NCBI RefSeq assembly: GCF_003437535.1
Contig: NZ_QSQT01000055.1
Location: 1-10,748 of the forward strand
DNA from: Phocaeicola plebeius
Lineage (GTDB): Bacteria; Bacteroidota; Bacteroidia; Bacteroidales; Bacteroidaceae
DNA length: 10,748 nucleotides
Direction of reading: 5' to 3'
Every line of letters starts with the position of its first letter. The first letter of the stretch is position 1. The notes beneath the pieces are model-generated. The model had not been told where the DNA came from. It did no database searches and worked only from the letters and a program-made list of their open reading frames with translations. The translations under genes were made by a program, and so were the position numbers. Shown here piece after piece: positions 7,896 through 10,748 of this stretch.

Positions 7896-8848
7896 TGAAA
7901 GAACGAAATATAGGTATCGACATATTAAAATTCTTTGCAGCATTACTTATTACCAATTCTCACATGGGTATGTTGTATGGGAAGTATGATATTCTAGCCA
8001 CAGGAGGAGCTATCGGAGATGTATTATTTTTCTTCTGCTCCGGTTTTACTCTGTTTTTAAGTAGAATGGGAAGATTCGATAACTGGTATAAACGAAGAAT
8101 CAATCGAATTTACCCCACCGTTTTTGCATGGGCCATATTAAGTGCTTTCATTTTCAACCAACATCAGAGTATGGATTATACCATTATTCATGGAGGAGGA
8201 TGGTTTGTAACTTGTATCATGATATATTATGTAGTGCTTTACTTTATCCAACGATTTATGTTACATCATTTGAAATGGGTATTTGGCATAGTGGCATTAA
8301 TCTGTATTGCCTGGTATTTCATCATAGACCGACCAGCTGATTATAACATGTATGGTGCTACTTATTTTAAATGGGGGCATTACTTCTTATTCATGTTATT
8401 GGGAGCCATGATGGGAATCTCTCAAAAGCAATGGAATTTTAACTTTAATACCGATTTCATTAAACTTATAGGCAGTACATTTGTCTATTATGCCATCTTA
8501 TTTGCAGGGAGGAAATATCCTTTATACTCCGAACTTCAAATAACCTCACTTATTCCTCTACTATTTATTGTGTATTACTTTTATAAGGTCTGTAGTAGTG
8601 ATACTTTAAAGAAATGGTATACGAACAAATACATAGGATGGGGTATAAAATTCATAGGGGGGCTATGTCTAGAAATATATCTTGTACAGGGCACTTTATT
8701 TACAGACAAAATGAACAATATCTTCCCATTAAATATCTTAATCATGTTTCTTATTATTATTGTTGTAGCATATATTTTACGTTGCTGCTCCAGAATTTTT
8801 TCACAAACATTTAAAGATGAAGAATTTAATTGGAAAAAGATTTTTTAA
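7895..8848 (+). CDS. Acyltransferase-3 family membrane O-acyltransferase
   Basis: This is a predicted polytopic membrane acyltransferase, 317 residues. The first helix, GIDILKFFAALLITNSHM, has K12-x10-H23 at the family's R-x10-H position. FFFCSGFTLF (about 46-55) is followed by WYKRRINRIYPTVFAW near residues 64-79, the typical R-R-x-x-R-I-x-P loop, seen here more clearly than in the other copies. GGGWFVTCIMIYYVVLYF near residues 105-122 is the central W-F motif. Near residue 265, CLEIYLVQG has the Y-x-x-H position filled by Gln. Its start overlaps the previous stop by one base. Its base composition stands out: 60-base samples gave 35-42% GC against 22-25% in the first and last acyltransferases, which suggests a separate origin. 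The closing segment after residue 285 is a helix with a short charged tail. The function is acylation of the glycan or its precursor; details are unknown. Confidence 0.82.
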   Translation: MKERNIGIDILKFFAALLITNSHMGMLYGKYDILATGGAIGDVLFFFCSGFTLFLSRMGRFDNWYKRRINRIYPTVFAWAILSAFIFNQHQSMDYTIIHGGGWFVTCIMIYYVVLYFIQRFMLHHLKWVFGIVALICIAWYFIIDRPADYNMYGATYFKWGHYFLFMLLGAMMGISQKQWNFNFNTDFIKLIGSTFVYYAILFAGRKYPLYSELQITSLIPLLFIVYYFYKVCSSDTLKKWYTNKYIGWGIKFIGGLCLEIYLVQGTLFTDKMNNIFPLNILIMFLIIIVVAYILRCCSRIFSQTFKDEEFNWKKIF

Positions 8849-8888
8849 ATAAATGAAATTCTAAACTTAAAAACGCTATATTTATTAG

Positions 8889-9902
8889 ATGAAACGTATT
8901 ATATCTCTTGATATCATTAAGATAATAGCTATACTTTCAGTAATAATAGCTCATACCATGCTAATATGCAAATCTGACTCCAATAATTTATTTACAATAG
9001 GACATACCATTAATTCTATATTTTCATGTATAGGAGTTCCTTTATTTATGTGTACAAGTGGGGCATTAATATTAAAGAAAGATTTAAATACGACAGCTAG
9101 CATTACAAATTTTTACAAGCACAACTTATTAACAATCATTATAACAGGAGAAATATGGATTATATTTTATTTTTTATGCAATCAACATTTTTCTTTTAGA
9201 GAACTATTATACAATATAGCTTTAATTCACAAACCTGAAATTCATTTATGGTATATCAGAATGATTATACTATATTATATTGCAATGCCAATTATCTCCT
9301 ATTTAGTAACCAAAGCAAAAATCCTAATGATATTTATCACTTCTATAATTATTTGTGCAACTTTCATCTATAATGGATTTCTCATATACAAAGGCTATCC
9401 TTATCCAACAACATCTGGACTCTCATACACTTGTTATCTAATATATTTATTAGCTGGATATTATATTTCAAAACAACGATTCAGCAGTATAAACCATTGT
9501 ATTTTTTTATCAATCATCATTTTATCCTTTATAGGTCTTTTCTTGTCTCACTGGAAAAACCACTATATGATTTGGTACGATAATCCTTTCATTTTATTTA
9601 TAAGTGTCTCACTATTTGAATTAATTTATAGAATAACAAAAAAAATCAATCTAACCTCCCATGATAATAGATTGATTAAAATAATAAGTGATTTATCTAA
9701 TATGACATTTGGAATATACTTATCACACATGCTATTTATTATTGTATTACGACATTATTGTAATGAAATAATAAATAGCAGAAATATCAATATTATTATT
9801 TACCCTTTAACTATTATTATAATAGTCTGCACTATTGCATTAATAAAGATTACAAAGAAAATAAATAAAGACCTATCATATATATTATTCAGATATAAGT
9901 AA
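8889..9902 (+). CDS. Acyltransferase-3 family membrane O-acyltransferase
   Basis: This is a predicted multi-pass membrane acyltransferase, 337 residues, the last gene of the AT-rich block. The N-terminus ISLDIIKIIAILSVIIAHT has K11-x10-H22. IGVPLFMCTSGALIL (about 48-62) is the second helix. EIHLWYIRMIILYYIAMPII near residues 117-136 is a strong match to the central motif of the WecH-like branch, and FGIYLSHMLF near residue 279 has the C-terminal YxxH motif. Nine or ten hydrophobic segments are visible, and the length is normal. The 40 bases before it (8849-8888) are AT-rich and show only a three-codon open frame (ATG at 8853) and no clear promoter or hairpin. Codon use is as AT-biased as in the first acyltransferase gene. 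It lies directly before the composition change that marks gmd. The acceptor sugar is unknown. Confidence 0.83.
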   Translation: MKRIISLDIIKIIAILSVIIAHTMLICKSDSNNLFTIGHTINSIFSCIGVPLFMCTSGALILKKDLNTTASITNFYKHNLLTIIITGEIWIIFYFLCNQHFSFRELLYNIALIHKPEIHLWYIRMIILYYIAMPIISYLVTKAKILMIFITSIIICATFIYNGFLIYKGYPYPTTSGLSYTCYLIYLLAGYYISKQRFSSINHCIFLSIIILSFIGLFLSHWKNHYMIWYDNPFILFISVSLFELIYRITKKINLTSHDNRLIKIISDLSNMTFGIYLSHMLFIIVLRHYCNEIINSRNINIIIYPLTIIIIVCTIALIKITKKINKDLSYILFRYK

Positions 9903-9941
9903 TTAATAATAAGTTAATTTCAAACTTTTCATTTTATAAAC

Positions 9942-10748
9942 ATGGAAAGAAAAGTAGCACTAATCACAGGTATTACAGGACAGGACGGATCATTCCTGGC
10001 CGAATTCTTATTGGAAAAAGGTTATGATGTACACGGTACCATTCGCCGCTCGTCAGTGGACTTCCGCGAACGTATCGCACATCTGGAAGGCAAACCGAAT
10101 TTTCACTTGCACTATGCGGATTTGGGGGATTCCATGAGTATTCTGCAAGTGGTAAGCAAGGTACGCCCCACAGAAATTTACAACCTGGCTGCACAAAGCC
10201 ACGTACAGGTAAGTTTTGATTCTCCGGAATTTACAGCTGATGTAGACGCCACAGGGGTACTCCGCGTGTTAGAGGCTGTCCGTCTGTGCGGACTGAAAGA
10301 TACCTGCCGCATCTATCAGGCATCTACTTCGGAACTTTACGGAAAGGTGGAAGAAGTGCCGCAGAATGAAAACACACCGTTCCATCCTTACAGCCCGTAT
10401 GCAGTGGCTAAGCTGTATGGCTTCTGGATTGTGAAGGAATACCGCGAGGCTTACAATATGTATTGTTGCTCGGGTATCTTGTTCAACCATGAATCGGAAC
10501 GCCGTGGAGAAACTTTCGTAACACGTAAGATTACATTGGCTGCAGCCCGCATTGCACAGGGAAAACAGGAGAAGCTGTATCTGGGTAACCTGGACTCACT
10601 GCGCGACTGGGGTTATGCCAAGGATTACGTGGAATGTATGTGGCTGATTCTGCAGCATGAAACGCCGGAAGATTTCGTCATCGCTACGGGTGTGCAGCAC
10701 AGTGTACGTGAATTCTGCTACCTGGCATTCAAGTATGCGGGCATCGAA
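9942..10748 (+). CDS. gmd: GDP-mannose 4,6-dehydratase, N-terminal 269 residues (runs off window)
   Basis: Gmd is a cytoplasmic enzyme of the extended short-chain dehydrogenase family. It converts GDP-D-mannose to GDP-4-keto-6-deoxy-D-mannose, the precursor of GDP-L-fucose and related sugars. The frame is open from the ATG to the window end. The Rossmann motif is GITGQDG (10-16). [14 protein letters not shown] (35-48) and the [11 protein letters not shown] segment (82-92) are Gmd-specific. The catalytic set is T129/S130-E131 (STSELYG) and Y153-x3-K157 ([11 protein letters not shown]), and [17 protein letters not shown] follows near 186-202. Full-length relatives have roughly 350-380 residues, so about a quarter is missing. 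Composition differs sharply from everything upstream: 60-base samples gave 47-53% GC. A 39-base AT-rich gap precedes it with no clear promoter or terminator, so read-through from the operon is possible. In many Bacteroidales the next gene is GDP-fucose synthase (fcl); that lies outside the window. Confidence 0.96.
   Translation, partial: MERKVALITGITGQDGSFLAEFLLEKGYDVHGTIRRSSVDFRERIAHLEGKPNFHLHYADLGDSMSILQVVSKVRPTEIYNLAAQSHVQVSFDSPEFTADVDATGVLRVLEAVRLCGLKDTCRIYQASTSELYGKVEEVPQNENTPFHPYSPYAVAKLYGFWIVKEYREAYNMYCCSGILFNHESERRGETFVTRKITLAAARIAQGKQEKLYLGNLDSLRDWGYAKDYVECMWLILQHETPEDFVIATGVQHSVREFCYLAFKYAGIE

Noticed and set aside
8877..8884. TATATTTA as a Bacteroides-type -7 promoter element before the last acyltransferase.
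   Set aside because: It misses the final G of TAnnTTTG, has no TTTG about 20 bases upstream, and lies so close to the ATG that transcription would start at or past the start codon.
3567..9645. Many runs of eight A (for example 3567-3574, 3620-3627, 4147-4154, 4202-4209, 4909-4916, 7709-7716, 9638-9645) as phase-variation tracts.
   Set aside because: Almost all arise from Lys-Lys codons in AT-rich genes, are only eight long, and do not cluster near gene starts; no sign of selection for switching beyond codon bias.
9901..9919. Inverted repeat AATTAA/TTAATT after the last acyltransferase as a terminator.
   Set aside because: The stem is only six A-T pairs with a seven-base loop and no clean T-run follows; too weak for an intrinsic terminator.
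9973..10490. Two antisense open frames of 73 codons opposite gmd.
   Set aside because: They lie wholly within the well-conserved gmd coding sequence and resemble no family; they are shadows of the GC-richer codon pattern.

Overview
The window is a stretch of an AT-rich surface polysaccharide (capsule or exopolysaccharide) biosynthesis locus. The organism is most likely a member of the Bacteroidales (Bacteroides/Phocaeicola type). The reasons are the protein styles (EpsG-type polymerase, GT4 enzymes and many small membrane acyltransferases packed head to tail), the lack of clear Shine-Dalgarno sequences, and a gmd gene typical of that group. I cannot name the species.

Layout: all genes are on the + strand. 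Bases 1-335 hold the 3' end of a membrane O-acyltransferase gene that appears frameshifted. Then follow an acyltransferase (313-1266), a family 2 glycosyltransferase (1270-2070), an EpsG/Wzy-like polymerase (2073-3344), two family 4 glycosyltransferases joined by an ATGA overlap (3348-4565, 4562-5719), a second acyltransferase (5723-6649), a third family 4 glycosyltransferase (6666-7895), and two more acyltransferases (7895-8848, 8889-9902). At 9942 the composition changes abruptly and a GC-richer gmd gene (GDP-mannose 4,6-dehydratase) begins; it runs off the window end. From 313 to 9902 no gap exceeds about 40 bases, so this is probably one transcription unit. No stretch over 300 bases lacks a gene, and I see no tRNA, rRNA, CRISPR, insertion sequence or convincing promoter or terminator.

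How the genes work together (inference from families): the four glycosyltransferases build a lipid-linked repeat unit on the cytoplasmic face, the polymerase joins units on the periplasmic side, and the multi-pass acyltransferases add O-acyl groups, probably acetyl. Gmd supplies GDP-4-keto-6-deoxy-mannose, usually for GDP-L-fucose. The flippase, initiating sugar-phosphate transferase and export proteins are not in the window.

The most striking points are that acyltransferase genes (four intact plus one broken) outnumber glycosyltransferases; the sharp composition step before gmd; a perfect 12-bp stem with a 4-base loop inside a glycosyltransferase gene; and the frameshifted acyltransferase at the left edge. 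I found no clearly unprecedented system.
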